NCBI GenBank assembly: GCA_028710895.1
Contig: JAQTTH010000010.1
Span: 62,001 to 126,000 of the forward strand
Reading direction: 5' to 3'
Length of the DNA: 64,000 bases
Origin: Paludibacter sp.
Lineage (GTDB): Bacteria > Bacteroidota > Bacteroidia > Bacteroidales > Paludibacteraceae
The notes below the pieces were generated by a model that ran no database searches, was not told where the DNA came from, and saw only the letters and a program-made list of their open reading frames with translations. Position numbers and translations under genes: made by a program. This document shows, one piece after another, positions 33,347-43,321 of the stretch (its first letter is position 1; every line of letters starts with the position of its first letter).

Positions 33347-34672
33347 CTACAGCAAATCGCTTGCTAATTCAGACAAATAGCTGCGTTCACCTTTTACAAG
33401 ATTGATATGTGCAAAAATGTTCTGTCCACGCATACGGTCAATCATGTACACCAATCCGTTTGAAAACATATCCAGATACGGTGAGTCAATTTGTTGGATA
33501 TCGCCGGTGAATACAATTTTTGTTCCTTCGCCGGCGCGGGTTATAATTGTTTTAATCTCATGTGGTGTAAGGTTTTGTGCCTCATCAACAATAAAAAAGG
33601 TGTCGCTTAAACTTCGTCCACGAATATAAGCTAACGCTTCAATTACCAGTTGGTTGTTGCGTTGCATTTCCTCTATCAGTCTGATTTCTTTTCCCTGATA
33701 GGAGAAATTATGTTTTATTACATTCAGATTGTCAAACAAGGGTTGCATGTATGGGGCCACTTTTTGCTTTTCGTCGCCGGGAAGAAATCCTAAGTCTTTA
33801 TTCCCTAATGCTACAATAGGGCGGGCAAGAAGTATTTGTTTGTACGCATCGTTTTTGTGCAGTGCTGCAGCTAATGCAAGCAGTGTTTTTCCTGTTCCTG
33901 ATTTTCCGGTTAATGCTACCAGTTTTACATCGTCATCCAGCAATACGTTCATTGCAAATGCCTGCTCTGCATTGCGGGGTTCAATGCCAAAACATCGTTC
34001 TTTTTCAACCCTTTTCACCATGCCGGTTTGCGGATTGTATCGCGCCAACACACTTGAACGGACACTTCTCAGAACAAAACATTCTTGTGGTTCAATATCG
34101 GATGCAAAATCTAACTCATCGAGTGGGAGAGTACCATCTCCCGTATATAGCCTGTCAATCAGTTCTGGAGCAATATTTTCGTATGTTTCGTATGTTTTTT
34201 CGAAAATATTAAAGTCGGTTACTTTGTCGTTTATATAATCTTCTGCTTCTAAACCTAATGATAAGCCTTTCATTCGCAGGTTTATATCTTTAGTGACGAG
34301 TATTGTTTTGCTGTTTTTCTTTTGTTCCCGTAAGGTATAAGTTGTTGCAAGAATCCTGTGATCCGGAGTTTTTTCAATAAACGATTTGGCAATAACATCG
34401 GGATATTCACCTCCGGTAAGTATAAAAAGCTTGCCCTTTCCTTCTCCCAGGTCTGCTCCTTTTTTAAAAAGTTTCTCGTCGGCAATTAAATCGAGTTCAC
34501 GTGCAAATTCCCGAGCATTAAAGTTGATTTGTTCATTCCCTTTTTTAAAATGATCGAGTTCCTCAAGCACCACTATGGGTATATAAATATCATTTTCTTC
34601 AAAATTATGTACGCATTTATAGTCGTGTAGAATGACATTCGTGTCTAAAACAAAATTTTTCTTCGTTCCCAT
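33347..34672 (-). CDS. PIN-PhoH fusion protein (PhoH2-like)
   Basis: A 441-residue protein with an N-terminal PIN ribonuclease domain (about 5-150; acidic residues in FVLDTNVILHDY, VVLEELDHFK and ILVTKDINLRMK) and a C-terminal PhoH P-loop ATPase (Walker A LTGKSGTGKTLLAL at 254-267, Walker B FFIVDEAQNLTPHE, IVFTGDIQQID). PhoH2 proteins act as sequence-specific RNA helicase and ribonuclease. The catalytic acidic residues look complete. In mycobacteria PhoH2 is paired with an antitoxin-like PhoAT; no such gene is adjacent here, so no toxin-antitoxin role is proposed. Confidence 0.92.
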   Translation of the reverse strand: MGTKKNFVLDTNVILHDYKCVHNFEENDIYIPIVVLEELDHFKKGNEQINFNAREFARELDLIADEKLFKKGADLGEGKGKLFILTGGEYPDVIAKSFIEKTPDHRILATTYTLREQKKNSKTILVTKDINLRMKGLSLGLEAEDYINDKVTDFNIFEKTYETYENIAPELIDRLYTGDGTLPLDELDFASDIEPQECFVLRSVRSSVLARYNPQTGMVKRVEKERCFGIEPRNAEQAFAMNVLLDDDVKLVALTGKSGTGKTLLALAAALHKNDAYKQILLARPIVALGNKDLGFLPGDEKQKVAPYMQPLFDNLNVIKHNFSYQGKEIRLIEEMQRNNQLVIEALAYIRGRSLSDTFFIVDEAQNLTPHEIKTIITRAGEGTKIVFTGDIQQIDSPYLDMFSNGLVYMIDRMRGQNIFAHINLVKGERSYLSELASDLL

Positions 34673-34814
34673 ATTATCTAACTGTTTAAAAATGAATAAA
34701 TTTCAATTAACAACCTTATTGCACTAAAAATACGAATTCTATTTGAATTAAACCAGTGTTTATAGAAATAGTTTTAATGTGACCTTCCCAAAGTATAAGT
34801 TTACAAGAATAATT

Positions 34815-34854
34815 AAAAAAAATACCTCTGAAAACAATATGGTTTTCAGAGGTA
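34815..34854 (-). terminator. Rho-independent terminator of the exported-protein gene
   Basis: Perfect 13-bp stem (34823-34835, 34842-34854), followed in the minus direction by a run of eight T. Confidence 0.88.
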
Positions 34855-34881
34855 AATTATGTTTCGCTATTGAAAAATTGC

Positions 34882-35679
34882 TTATTGCATGATTTTAGCA
34901 GATTTGTTGCCAACACGTACAATGTATAAGCCTTTGCCTAAGTTTAAGTCAGCTGAACCATCAACCAGTTTTAATGATTGAACTTTCGCTCCAACTGTGT
35001 TGAAAATTTCAGCTGTTGAAGAAGGAGAGTTTGTTACAGTAAGTTTCTTTCCTGCAACTTTTACATCAAGAACATCTGCAGATAGAGAGTTAATCCCTGC
35101 AGTTGCTTTTTCTGCAAAGTACATATTATCCCAATATACAACAGCAGGTGTTTTGTAAGTTCTGAATTGGAAGCTGAAAGAATTGTATCCTGTAGCTGGA
35201 GCAGTTACATCACAAGTATATGTATGCCAAGCACCTTTTACATCTGGGAAGTATGCAGCGCCACCACCAGGTCCCATAAGTAATACTGAATCGGCGTGAC
35301 TTAAAGCTGCATATGTTGTAGAAGAGCCAGATACAACATTACACCAGTCAGACCAAATTCTTGCGTCAGTTCCATCGCCAGTTTCAATGTAATAATCCAT
35401 TTTTATTGTGTAAGTTTTTCCTGCAGTGATAGGAACTATTTGAGATACAGTATAAGTTCCACCGGCAGTTGCAGCAGCTGTTACTTTAAATGATTTTGAA
35501 CCTTCACTAAATAATGTGCCAGGCGTAACTGTAGCAAAAGTTGCAGTTCCCATTGTCCAACCATCAGGAGCAGTACCACTTGTCCAAGTTTCAAAACCAG
35601 GGTTGGTAAGTAAGTTAGTTTGTGCGTTAGCCAAAACAACACAAGCAATAAATGATAATAATAGAGTAATTTTCTTCAT
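34882..35679 (-). CDS. Exported protein with T9SS-type C-terminal sorting domain
   Basis: Start set at the ATG at 35679 (MKKITLLLSF), because the promoter box at 35731 excludes the longer frame. The 265-residue product has a signal peptide ending ANAQ. A beta-sandwich domain of carbohydrate-binding-module style follows (LLTNPGFETWTSGTAPDGWT, KTYTIKMDYYIET, NSFSFQFRTYKTPAVVYWDN). The C-terminal domain of about 70 residues ends AEIFNTVGAKVQSLKL...GLYIVRVGNKSAKIM, the pattern of the type IX secretion 'type A' sorting signal. It is therefore probably exported across the outer membrane and cell-surface bound or released. Substrate of the CBM-like domain is unknown. Confidence 0.8.
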   Translation of the reverse strand: MKKITLLLSFIACVVLANAQTNLLTNPGFETWTSGTAPDGWTMGTATFATVTPGTLFSEGSKSFKVTAAATAGGTYTVSQIVPITAGKTYTIKMDYYIETGDGTDARIWSDWCNVVSGSSTTYAALSHADSVLLMGPGGGAAYFPDVKGAWHTYTCDVTAPATGYNSFSFQFRTYKTPAVVYWDNMYFAEKATAGINSLSADVLDVKVAGKKLTVTNSPSSTAEIFNTVGAKVQSLKLVDGSADLNLGKGLYIVRVGNKSAKIMQ

Positions 35680-35730
35680 GTTTTTTCTTTTTTTATGAAT
35701 GAATAATATATTTATTAAAAAAACTAAGGG

Positions 35731-35762
35731 CAAAGATAATGGATAAATATTACAAAAACAAT
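35731..35762 (-). promoter_or_regulatory. Promoter of the T9SS-type exported protein gene
   Basis: Minus-strand -7 box TATCTTTG at 35731-35738 and ATTG at 35759-35762, spacer 20. The box lies inside the longest possible ORF and so decides for the start at 35679. Confidence 0.55.
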
Positions 35763-35967
35763 ACATTTTTTGAAATATGATAGGTTTTTTGCATTCGCAA
35801 AACGATATTCTTGTAAAATGTTGATATTCAATTTTATTTTGTTTTAGTGTTGATGGTACTAATGAGATGAAATGTGTAAAATCACTGGATTCTACTTACA
35901 TTTTGTCAGAATGACACAAAGTTATGAACAGTCTCAATTCTAAGTTTTTATTCTGCTTAAAAAGTGT

Positions 35968-35975
35968 TACTTTTG
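35968..35975 (+). promoter_or_regulatory. -7 box of the glycogen synthase gene
   Basis: TACTTTTG fits TAnnTTTG. Transcription would start near 35982, which excludes the upstream in-frame ATG at 35924 and supports translation from 35999. Confidence 0.55.
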
Positions 35976-35998
35976 CAATCATTTTAAAATTGCAATAC

Positions 35999-37648
35999 AT
36001 GGCGGAAACTTTGAAGCCCGAATATATATTTGAAACAAGCTGGGAAGTCTGTAATATGGTTGGAGGTATCTACACGGTGCTTTCGACTCGTGCAGCTACT
36101 TTGCAGCAGCGATATCAGGACAAACTTGTTTTTATTGGACCTGATGTGTGGTTAGATAAAGTTAACCCCTATTTTGAAGAGATTCCCGAGCTATTGGCTG
36201 AATGGAAGGCCTTTACAGATAAGGAATATCATTTGAAAATAAGAATTGGCCGTTGGACTATTCCGGGAAAGCCATTAGCCGTATTGGTTGATTTCACTCC
36301 ACTTATGATTCGTAAAAATGAGATTTACGGCGAAATATGGGAGCAGGCAGGTGTAAATTCTATGGCCGCCTATGGTGATTATGACGAATCATCCATGTTT
36401 GGATATTCAACTGGCATCATTATAGAGAGCTATTATCGTTTTTATGGCCTTACTGAAAAAGTTCAGGTTGCAGCTCATTTTAATGAATGGATGACAACTT
36501 TTGGTGCTTTTTACACACAAAAACATGTTCCGTCAATAGCCACTCTGTTTACTACTCATGCAACTTCCATTGGACGCTCAATTGCAGGTAATCACAAACC
36601 GCTTTATGATTACCTGAATGAATATAATGGTGATCAAATGGCGTATGAATTGAATATGGTTTCGAAACATTCAACCGAAAAGATTGCTGCTCATCTGGTT
36701 GATTGCTTTACGACTGTTAGTGAAATAACAGGAATTGAATGTGAACAATTGCTTGATAAAAAACCGGATGTAATTACTCCAAATGGTTTTGAAGATGATT
36801 TTGTGCCGCAGGGTAAGAAGTTTGCGTCAGCCCGTAAGGCTGCCCGTAGCACCTTGCGTCATGTTGCTGAAACCTTATTGGGCTATAAATTAGATGATGA
36901 AACAGTATTTATAAGTACTGCAGGCCGGTATGAGTATAAAAACAAGGGAATTGATACCTTTCTGGAAGGTCTGAAACAAATTTCCGGTTGTCCAAATATA
37001 AAGAAAGATACAGTGGCATTTATTATGGTGCCTGCGTGGATTAAAGGTGTTAGACCTGAATTAGCTCTGGCATTAAATGATTCAACGGTGAAATTTGAAT
37101 CTACAAATCGTTTTACTACCCATGATTTACATGACTATTATCACGATAATGTTATGTCGGCAATCAATTGGTATCATTTCAAGAATGATCAGGCAGATAA
37201 ATTGAAAATCATTTTCGTCCCGGCTTATTTGAATGGTGCTGATGGAATATTTAATAAATCATACTATGATTTATTGATTGGGATGGATTTGACGGTTTTT
37301 CCTTCATATTATGAGCCTTGGGGATACACACCGCTGGAAAGTGTTGCATTTTCGGTACCAACAATCACAACCGATTTATCTGGTTTTGGATTATGGGCTT
37401 CACATGAGCCACAAGGTATTGAGAAAGGAGTTGGTATTATTCACCGCTCGGATTATAACGGCTATAATGTGTCTTTGCAAATAGCTGAAATGATTTGTCA
37501 TTTCGTATCTTATTCTGAGGAGCAAATAGAAGAAATACGAAGAAAAGCGTTTGATTTGAGTGAAAAAGCTTTATGGAAGCATTTTATAAAATATTATGAT
37601 GAGGCGTATAAAATCGCACTTGAGAATAAAAATAAAAGATTGAAATGA
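35999..37648 (+). CDS. Glycogen synthase, GT3-like (eukaryotic type)
   Basis: Builds alpha-1,4-glucan from a nucleotide sugar in the cytoplasm. The 549-residue protein (from the ATG at 35999) matches the GT3 glycogen synthase group of animals, fungi and Bacteroidetes rather than GT5 GlgA: ETSWEVCNMVGGIYTVLSTR at the N-terminus, AAHFNEWMTTFGAFY, FTTHATSIGRS, and the C-terminal nucleotide-sugar motif FPSYYEPWGYTPLESVAFSV with its two glutamates. GT3 enzymes of eukaryotes use UDP-glucose; which donor is used here is not decidable. The glucan phosphorylase gene follows 280 bp downstream on the same strand, so synthesis and breakdown are neighbours. Confidence 0.92.
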   Translation: MAETLKPEYIFETSWEVCNMVGGIYTVLSTRAATLQQRYQDKLVFIGPDVWLDKVNPYFEEIPELLAEWKAFTDKEYHLKIRIGRWTIPGKPLAVLVDFTPLMIRKNEIYGEIWEQAGVNSMAAYGDYDESSMFGYSTGIIIESYYRFYGLTEKVQVAAHFNEWMTTFGAFYTQKHVPSIATLFTTHATSIGRSIAGNHKPLYDYLNEYNGDQMAYELNMVSKHSTEKIAAHLVDCFTTVSEITGIECEQLLDKKPDVITPNGFEDDFVPQGKKFASARKAARSTLRHVAETLLGYKLDDETVFISTAGRYEYKNKGIDTFLEGLKQISGCPNIKKDTVAFIMVPAWIKGVRPELALALNDSTVKFESTNRFTTHDLHDYYHDNVMSAINWYHFKNDQADKLKIIFVPAYLNGADGIFNKSYYDLLIGMDLTVFPSYYEPWGYTPLESVAFSVPTITTDLSGFGLWASHEPQGIEKGVGIIHRSDYNGYNVSLQIAEMICHFVSYSEEQIEEIRRKAFDLSEKALWKHFIKYYDEAYKIALENKNKRLK

Positions 37649-37651
37649 CAT

Positions 37652-37693
37652 TTCGCCTCCTAAGCTCACTTTATAGTGTTTTTTGGAGGCGAA
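37652..37693 (+). terminator. Stem-loop after glycogen synthase
   Basis: Nine-base stem ttcgcctcc/ggaggcgaa (37652-37660, 37685-37693) with an inner cact/agtg hairpin. T-rich sequence within and after; probable terminator or attenuator. Confidence 0.6.
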
Positions 37694-37828
37694 TTTGATT
37701 ATAAACAAGTTGGATTTCATGCTTTACGTTTTCTCAATGGGCTATCGATAGTAATATGAATTGCAAACGTTTGAGGTTATAATAAATCCTTTTGGTTCTG
37801 CAATCACCAATATATGCCCTTTTTTCAC

Positions 37829-37836
37829 TATTTTTG
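37829..37836 (+). promoter_or_regulatory. Putative -7 box for glucan phosphorylase
   Basis: TATTTTTG fits TAnnTTTG. It implies a leader of about 85 nt before the ATG at 37929. Confidence 0.45.
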
Positions 37837-37928
37837 CAGCAAATAATTAAATCCGTAATACAGCAATTCATTATATTTCAATATAGTTAGATAAAAATAT
37901 TAGTTAAACAAAAAAGATTTTTAAGCGT

Positions 37929-40493
37929 ATGAAAATTAAAGTTAACAACGTAAATGAATCGAATTTGAAGGAAATTACCGTAAAGTCGAATTTGCCTGAA
38001 AGTTTGAATAAATTAGAAGAAATTGCTCAAAACATTTGGTGGGTGTGGGATAGTAATGCCAAAAACATGTTCCGCAAAATTGATCGCGAAGCGTGGATTG
38101 AGGCTGGATCAAATCCTGTACAACTGCTCAATATACTTAGCTATGAAAAGCTGGTTGAGATGGGAAATGATGCCGAATTTGTGAAAAAGTTAGATGCAGT
38201 TTATGCTGATTTCAAGGAGTATATGAGTGCTCCTAAAAACACAGTTAATCCTTCGATTGCCTATTTTAGCATGGAATATGGATTAACGGAGGTGCTGAAA
38301 ATTTATTCAGGTGGTTTGGGTGTTTTGGCCGGTGATTATTTGAAAGAAGCAAGTGATATTAATCTGGATTTGACTGCTGTTGGATTTTTGTATCGTTATG
38401 GTTATTTTACACAGTCACTTTCTGTAGATGGCCAACAAGTTCCTCTTTATGAGGCACAAAATTTCAATAACTTACCGATTCAACAGGTAAAAGACGCTAA
38501 CGATCAGCCAATTATTGTTGAGGTTCCTTATCCGGGTCGAACAGTTTATGCTTATGTTTGGAAAGTTTCTGTTGGTCGTATTTCATTATATCTGCTTGAT
38601 ACAGATATGGATGCTAACAGCGAATTTGACCGTGTAATTACACACCAACTGTATGGTGGTGATTGGGAAAACCGCATGAAACAAGAGATTATGTTGGGTA
38701 TTGGTGGTATGCTGTTGCTTAAGAAATTAGGTATTGAAAAACAGGTTTATCACTGTAACGAAGGTCATGCAGCCTTAATCAATGTTCAACGTTTAGTTGA
38801 TAACGTTCAGGGAAAAGGATTAGAATTTAATCAGGCGCTTGAAGTAGTGCGCTCAAGTTCATTATATACAGTTCATACTCCGGTACCTGCCGGTCACGAC
38901 AGTTTTACCGAGGAATTGTTTGGAAAATATATGAGTGATTATCCCGCGAAATTAAATTTGACTTGGGATGAATTCATTGATATGGGTCGCGAACACCCGG
39001 GAGACCATAATGACAAATTTAGCATGAGTGTATTCGCATGTAATACCTGTCAGGAAGTAAATGGTGTTAGTTGGTTGCACGGAAAAGTATCTCAGGAGAT
39101 GTTTAATCCAATATGGAAGGGGTATTATCCGGAGGAATTACACGTTAGTTATGTAACCAATGGTGTTCACTTGCCAACATGGACAGCGTCTGAATGGAAG
39201 GCTGTGTATGAGAAGTACTTCACAAAAGCATTTTACGCTGATCAATCTAATTCAAAAATATGGCAAGGTGTGTATCAAATTCCTGACCAGGTAATTTGGG
39301 ATACACGTATGACAATGAAAAACAGATTGGTAAACTTCATTAAGGAACAATTCCGCGAAAACTGGTTGAAAAATCAGGGTGACCCTTCGAGAATTGTAAA
39401 TATTTTGGAGGCCATCAATCCAAATGCACTTATCATAGGATTTGGTCGTCGTTTTGCAACCTACAAACGTGCTCATTTGTTGTTTACCGATTTAGAAAGA
39501 CTTGAGCGTATTGTAAATAATCCAAATCGTCCGGTTCAGTTCTTGTTTACCGGAAAGGCTCACCCTGCAGATGGTGGAGGTCAGGGTTTAATTAAACGCA
39601 TTATCGAAATCTCTCGCATGCCTCAGTTCCTCGGAAAAATAATTTTTCTTGAAAATTATGATATGCGATTGGCTAAACGTTTGGTTTCGGGTGTTGATAT
39701 TTGGTTGAACACACCAACACGTCCTCTTGAAGCGTCGGGTACATCTGGTGAAAAAGCACAAATGAATGGAGTTTTAAATTTCTCAGTTCTTGATGGATGG
39801 TGGTTAGAAGGCTACGTAAAAGGAGCTGGTTGGGCATTGACGGAAAAACGTACTTACGAAAATGATCTGTATCAGGATCAATTGGATGCAGCTACTATTT
39901 ATAGTATGTTGGAGAACGAAATTGTTCCATTGTACTATGCAAAAAACACGAAAGGCTTTTCACCTGAGTGGATTCAGTATATCAAAAATTCTATAGCTCT
40001 AATTACTCCTCGTTTTACAACTAAACGAATGATTGATGACTATATCTCGCGTTTTTACACCAAATTGGCTTCTCGTTCAGCTATTATTAATGCGAATGAT
40101 TTTGCAAAGGCAAAAGAAATTGCTGCATGGAAAGAGAAAATTGCTCAGGGTTGGGATGCAATTGAGGTTGTAAAAATAGATATTCCTGATAAATTGCTTC
40201 ATAATCCACAGGTTGGTGAAGACTACAATATCAATGTCGTAATTGATGTAAAAGGAATTAACGATAAAGGTATTGGTGTAGAGTTAGTTGCAACTAAACT
40301 TGGGAAGAATAATGCAGATGTGCTATATGATGTTGAGGAATTGAAATTGATTAAGACTGAAGGTTCGAAATTGTATTTCAGTATTAGCTATCAATTAAAC
40401 AGAGCCGGTTCATTTAAATACGGATTCCGTATGTTCCCCAAAAATGAAGACTTGCCGCACCGTCAGGACTTCTGCTTTGTACGTTGGATTTAG
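37929..40493 (+). CDS. glgP: Alpha-glucan phosphorylase (GT35)
   Basis: Releases glucose-1-phosphate from glycogen. The 854-residue protein has the N-terminal DUF3417 region (about 20-125, with [20 protein letters not shown]) typical of the shorter AgpA-like phosphorylases. The catalytic core follows: [41 protein letters not shown], and the PLP-lysine motif [20 protein letters not shown]-terminal beta-sandwich extension of about 100 residues completes it. It is followed by its own terminator. PLP forms a Schiff base with the lysine of GEKAQMNG and acts through its phosphate group. Confidence 0.94.
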   Translation: MKIKVNNVNESNLKEITVKSNLPESLNKLEEIAQNIWWVWDSNAKNMFRKIDREAWIEAGSNPVQLLNILSYEKLVEMGNDAEFVKKLDAVYADFKEYMSAPKNTVNPSIAYFSMEYGLTEVLKIYSGGLGVLAGDYLKEASDINLDLTAVGFLYRYGYFTQSLSVDGQQVPLYEAQNFNNLPIQQVKDANDQPIIVEVPYPGRTVYAYVWKVSVGRISLYLLDTDMDANSEFDRVITHQLYGGDWENRMKQEIMLGIGGMLLLKKLGIEKQVYHCNEGHAALINVQRLVDNVQGKGLEFNQALEVVRSSSLYTVHTPVPAGHDSFTEELFGKYMSDYPAKLNLTWDEFIDMGREHPGDHNDKFSMSVFACNTCQEVNGVSWLHGKVSQEMFNPIWKGYYPEELHVSYVTNGVHLPTWTASEWKAVYEKYFTKAFYADQSNSKIWQGVYQIPDQVIWDTRMTMKNRLVNFIKEQFRENWLKNQGDPSRIVNILEAINPNALIIGFGRRFATYKRAHLLFTDLERLERIVNNPNRPVQFLFTGKAHPADGGGQGLIKRIIEISRMPQFLGKIIFLENYDMRLAKRLVSGVDIWLNTPTRPLEASGTSGEKAQMNGVLNFSVLDGWWLEGYVKGAGWALTEKRTYENDLYQDQLDAATIYSMLENEIVPLYYAKNTKGFSPEWIQYIKNSIALITPRFTTKRMIDDYISRFYTKLASRSAIINANDFAKAKEIAAWKEKIAQGWDAIEVVKIDIPDKLLHNPQVGEDYNINVVIDVKGINDKGIGVELVATKLGKNNADVLYDVEELKLIKTEGSKLYFSISYQLNRAGSFKYGFRMFPKNEDLPHRQDFCFVRWI

Positions 40494-40514
40494 TAGCTAA
40501 CGCTTACTTATTAT

Positions 40515-40546
40515 AAAAGGATCGGATTTTAATCCGGTCCTTTTTT
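40515..40546 (+). terminator. Rho-independent terminator of glgP
   Basis: About 13-bp stem (40515-40528, 40531-40543) with one G-U pair, followed by six T. Confidence 0.85.
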
Positions 40547-40577
40547 GTATCTATTTGCCTAATCATAAATATAGTTA

Positions 40578-40612
40578 CAAAAAAAAGTCGTAGAGGTTAT
40601 TCTACGACTTTT
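40578..40612 (-). terminator. Terminator of the infC-rpmI-rplT operon
   Basis: Perfect 12-bp stem aaaagtcgtaga/tctacgactttt (40583-40594, 40601-40612), then a T-run in the minus direction. Confidence 0.88.
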
Positions 40613-40647
40613 CTTATCAAATATGTTTATTGTTTCTAAAGCAATAA

Positions 40648-41001
40648 TTATAAAGCGTTTTTTGCTTTTACAACAATTGCTTTGAAAGCTTCAGGGTGAT
40701 TCATTGCTAAATCAGCTAAAACCTTACGGTTCATTTCAATTCCTGATTTGTGTAAAGCACCCATTAATTTTGAATACGACATACCTTCCAAACGTGCAGC
40801 AGCATTGATACGTTGAATCCACAATGCGCGGAAGTTACGTTTTTTGTTTTTACGGTCACGGTAAGCATATTGCAAACCTTTTTCCCATGTGTTTTTGGCT
40901 ACGGTCCATACATTACGACGGCCTCCAAAATAACCTCTCGTGAGGCTTAGAATTCTTTTTCTTCTTTTACGTGAAGCAACGTGGTTTACTGATCTTGGCA
41001 T
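40648..41001 (-). CDS. rplT: Ribosomal protein bL20
   Basis: A 117-residue, highly basic protein of the large subunit needed early in 50S assembly. It begins [20 protein letters not shown] and has the family segments [40 protein letters not shown] and [19 protein letters not shown]. Last gene of infC-rpmI-rplT, the usual order. Confidence 0.97.
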   Translation of the reverse strand: MPRSVNHVASRKRRKRILSLTRGYFGGRRNVWTVAKNTWEKGLQYAYRDRKNKKRNFRALWIQRINAAARLEGMSYSKLMGALHKSGIEMNRKVLADLAMNHPEAFKAIVVKAKNAL

Positions 41002-41108
41002 AATTAAATGATTTGTGAATGTTAGCGTCGCGTTTCAATGCGAACTTTAGGCTAAAGGCATTCTGATTTTGACTAAGAAAAAATGAGAATTAAAAATCTG
41101 ATAATTGA

Positions 41109-41306
41109 CTATTTCAAACAAAGCATTTCTTTAACGTTTGTCATGTCGCCTTTGTGAACAAGGGCTGAATGAGTCAGGTTACGTTTTTGTTTTGTTGTTT
41201 TTTTAGTCAAAATGTGGCTTTTAAAAGCATGTTTTCTTTTGATCTTTCCTGTTCCGGTAAGGGTGAACCTTTTTTTAGCACCGGAGTTAGTTTTCATTTT
41301 TGGCAT
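41109..41306 (-). CDS. rpmI: Ribosomal protein bL35
   Basis: A 65-residue basic protein of the large subunit: [20 protein letters not shown] then [20 protein letters not shown]. It sits between infC (43 bp upstream) and rplT (107 bp downstream). Confidence 0.97.
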   Translation of the reverse strand: MPKMKTNSGAKKRFTLTGTGKIKRKHAFKSHILTKKTTKQKRNLTHSALVHKGDMTNVKEMLCLK

Positions 41307-41349
41307 TGTTACTTATTTTTAGTTGTGTAATCCGAATTTTGGCAACTGC

Positions 41350-41907
41350 TTATTTTGTTTTCTTTGGTGAGAACATGATAATCATGCGCTTTCCTTCCAG
41401 CTGTGGCAGTTGATCTACTTTTGCGTAATCTTCAAGTTCGTTTGCAAAACGGAGCAATAATACTTCACCTTGTTCTTTGAATAGAATTGAACGTCCTTTG
41501 AAAAATACGTATGCTTTTACTTTGCAGCCTTCTTTCAAAAACTCAATAGCATGTTTCAACTTGAAGTTGTAATCATGATCATCGGTTTGAGGTCCGAAAC
41601 GAATTTCTTTCAGAATAACTTTCGAAGTTTTAGCTTTCGCCTCTTTTTCCCGTTTTTTAAGTTGGTACAAAAACTTTTGATAATCAACAACTCTACAAAC
41701 CGGCGGCACTGCACTTGGCGAAATTTCCACCAAATCTAATTCCAGTTGATCGGCAATACGCATGGCTTCATCATAAGAATATACGCCTTGTTCTACATTG
41801 TCACCTACCAAACGAACTTCTTTTAACCCTTTAATTTTCTCGTTTATACGATTGGGTTGCTCTTTTACCTTTCCTCTTTGAGGTCTGATGGTTAATTGTT
41901 TAGCTAT
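41350..41907 (-). CDS. infC: Translation initiation factor IF-3, probable AUA start
   Basis: IF-3 binds the 30S subunit and checks the start codon. Family segments are present: [78 protein letters not shown] and [12 protein letters not shown]. The frame opens at 41970 with a TTG that lies inside the -7 promoter box, so it cannot be in the message. Downstream of that the frame has no ATG, GTG or TTG before the conserved region. A strong GGGAGG lies 9 nt before an in-frame ATA at 41905-41907, giving 185 residues. E. coli infC starts with AUU and regulates itself that way. AUA here is inferred; an ATT ten codons upstream lacks a ribosome site. Confidence 0.85.
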   Translation of the reverse strand: MAKQLTIRPQRGKVKEQPNRINEKIKGLKEVRLVGDNVEQGVYSYDEAMRIADQLELDLVEISPSAVPPVCRVVDYQKFLYQLKKREKEAKAKTSKVILKEIRFGPQTDDHDYNFKLKHAIEFLKEGCKVKAYVFFKGRSILFKEQGEVLLLRFANELEDYAKVDQLPQLEGKRMIIMFSPKKTK

Positions 41908-41916
41908 TGCTTGTTT

Positions 41917-41922
41917 CCTCCC
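41917..41922 (-). promoter_or_regulatory. Strong ribosome-binding site deciding the infC start
   Basis: GGGAGG on the minus strand, 9 nt before the ATA codon. Such strong sites are rare among the other genes of this window. Confidence 0.7.
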
Positions 41923-41967
41923 TAACTTTAAAAAGTGAATAAAATATGGTTCTGCTTTTTGAGCCTG

Positions 41968-41975
41968 CAAATATA
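41968..41975 (-). promoter_or_regulatory. -7 box of the infC-rpmI-rplT operon
   Basis: TATATTTG on the minus strand fits TAnnTTTG. It would start transcription near 41961 and leave a leader of about 55 nt before the ATA. Confidence 0.6.
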
Positions 41976-42055
41976 ATACTTTTTTTTGAATTACTAGCTG
42001 TGCACTAGAAAATATTTCTATTAAATTCTAAATAAGATGGATTCGTAACAAACAA

Positions 42056-43210
42056 TCAATCTGCGAGTTGAAGTTTTAGTTGTTTTAAATATTCCTCCAG
42101 TCGGTCCATTCCGATTCTAATATTTTCCAGTGAGTTTGCGTAGGACAGTCTTATAAATCCTTCGCCGGCTGTTCCAAAATCGATGCCGGGAGTGATTCCC
42201 ACATGGGCTTTTTCCAAGACATCAAAAGCAAAACGGTAGGAATCGGAAGTGAATTTTCGTGCATCACAAAATACATAAAATGCGCCCAGAGGTTCTGTGT
42301 GGATTGTAAGTCCCATACCCCTCAGTCGTTCAATTATATACATGCGTCTATCATTGTAAATTGAATGCATTAAATCAACATCTGATTTAGCATCTTTAAG
42401 GGCTGCTATGCCTGCTTTTTGAGCTGTACTGGGAGCACAAATAAACAGGTTTTGTTGAAGAATTTGTAATGAACGCATATATTCTTTAGGAGCAATCAAA
42501 TAGCCAAGTCGCAAGCCTGTCATTGCAAAACGTTTAGAAAAACCGTTTATCACGAAAGCCTTATCTGTGAATTCTAGAATTGAACGTGCTTTGCCATTAT
42601 AAACTAATCCATGGTATATTTCATCCGAAATTATAGGAATATTTAGTTTGCAAAGTTCCTCATATACAGAGTTGGCAACCAATGTTCCTGTTGGATTCAT
42701 AGGAGAGTTTACGAAAATAGCTCTTGTTTTATCTGTGATTTTTTTCTTTATCTCTTCAATATCATATTGAAAATCACATTCAGCTTGTAATTGAACAGAG
42801 ACTGGTTCGGCATGGCAGGCTAATGTGAAATTTCGATAGCATGGGTAGCCCGGATTGGACATAATGACTTCATCTCCAGCCTGACAAAGCAGCATTAAAG
42901 TCATAAGTATGGCAGGGGATGAGCCCGAAGTTACAACGATGCACTCAGGATCTACACTGACGTTGTATTCAGATTTGTAGAATTCACTTATTGCTAAACG
43001 TAATTGAGGGTCGCCTAATGAATGAGTGTAGTGTGTAGTTCCATTTTTATGCGCTTCAATGGCTGCATTTGCAATGCACTCCGGCATATCAAAGTCAGGT
43101 TCGCCAACTTCTAAATGAATAATGTCCACTCCATTTCGTTGTAACTCATTGGCGCGTTCCAAAACATCCATCACAATAAATGACGTCATTCGTTCTATTG
43201 TCTCATTCAT
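42056..43210 (-). CDS. PLP-dependent aminotransferase, class I/II (AspC/AspB-like)
   Basis: Cytoplasmic aminotransferase of 384 residues. Motifs include VTSGSSPAILMTLMLLC, FVNSPMNPTGT, the PLP-contact IISDEIYHGLVY, and the Schiff-base lysine in INGFSKRFAMTGLRLGYL. A conserved arginine for the substrate carboxylate lies in FIRLSYANSLENI. Aspartate, aromatic or branched substrates are possible; the family does not reveal which. Single gene, divergent from rplY. Confidence 0.88.
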   Translation of the reverse strand: MNETIERMTSFIVMDVLERANELQRNGVDIIHLEVGEPDFDMPECIANAAIEAHKNGTTHYTHSLGDPQLRLAISEFYKSEYNVSVDPECIVVTSGSSPAILMTLMLLCQAGDEVIMSNPGYPCYRNFTLACHAEPVSVQLQAECDFQYDIEEIKKKITDKTRAIFVNSPMNPTGTLVANSVYEELCKLNIPIISDEIYHGLVYNGKARSILEFTDKAFVINGFSKRFAMTGLRLGYLIAPKEYMRSLQILQQNLFICAPSTAQKAGIAALKDAKSDVDLMHSIYNDRRMYIIERLRGMGLTIHTEPLGAFYVFCDARKFTSDSYRFAFDVLEKAHVGITPGIDFGTAGEGFIRLSYANSLENIRIGMDRLEEYLKQLKLQLAD

Positions 43211-43233
43211 CTTTTTATGCTTAAAATCTTATG

Positions 43234-43241
43234 CAAAAGTA
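43234..43241 (-). promoter_or_regulatory. Putative -7 box of the aminotransferase gene
   Basis: TACTTTTG on the minus strand, 23 bp before the ATG at 43210. Confidence 0.45.
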
Positions 43242-43321
43242 CAGAAAATGGCCTAAATTACTGCTTGTTTCAGGATAAAAATCAGAATAATAAATCTGTT
43301 GTGTTTTACAGATAATCTGAT

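Noticed and set aside
33347-34672. PhoH2 toxin-antitoxin module
   Set aside because: No small antitoxin-like gene overlaps or precedes it; the upstream sequence is an ordinary spacer.
35924-35998. N-terminal extension of glycogen synthase
   Set aside because: It overlaps the -7 box at 35968, and the homologous sequence begins at MAETLKPEYIF.
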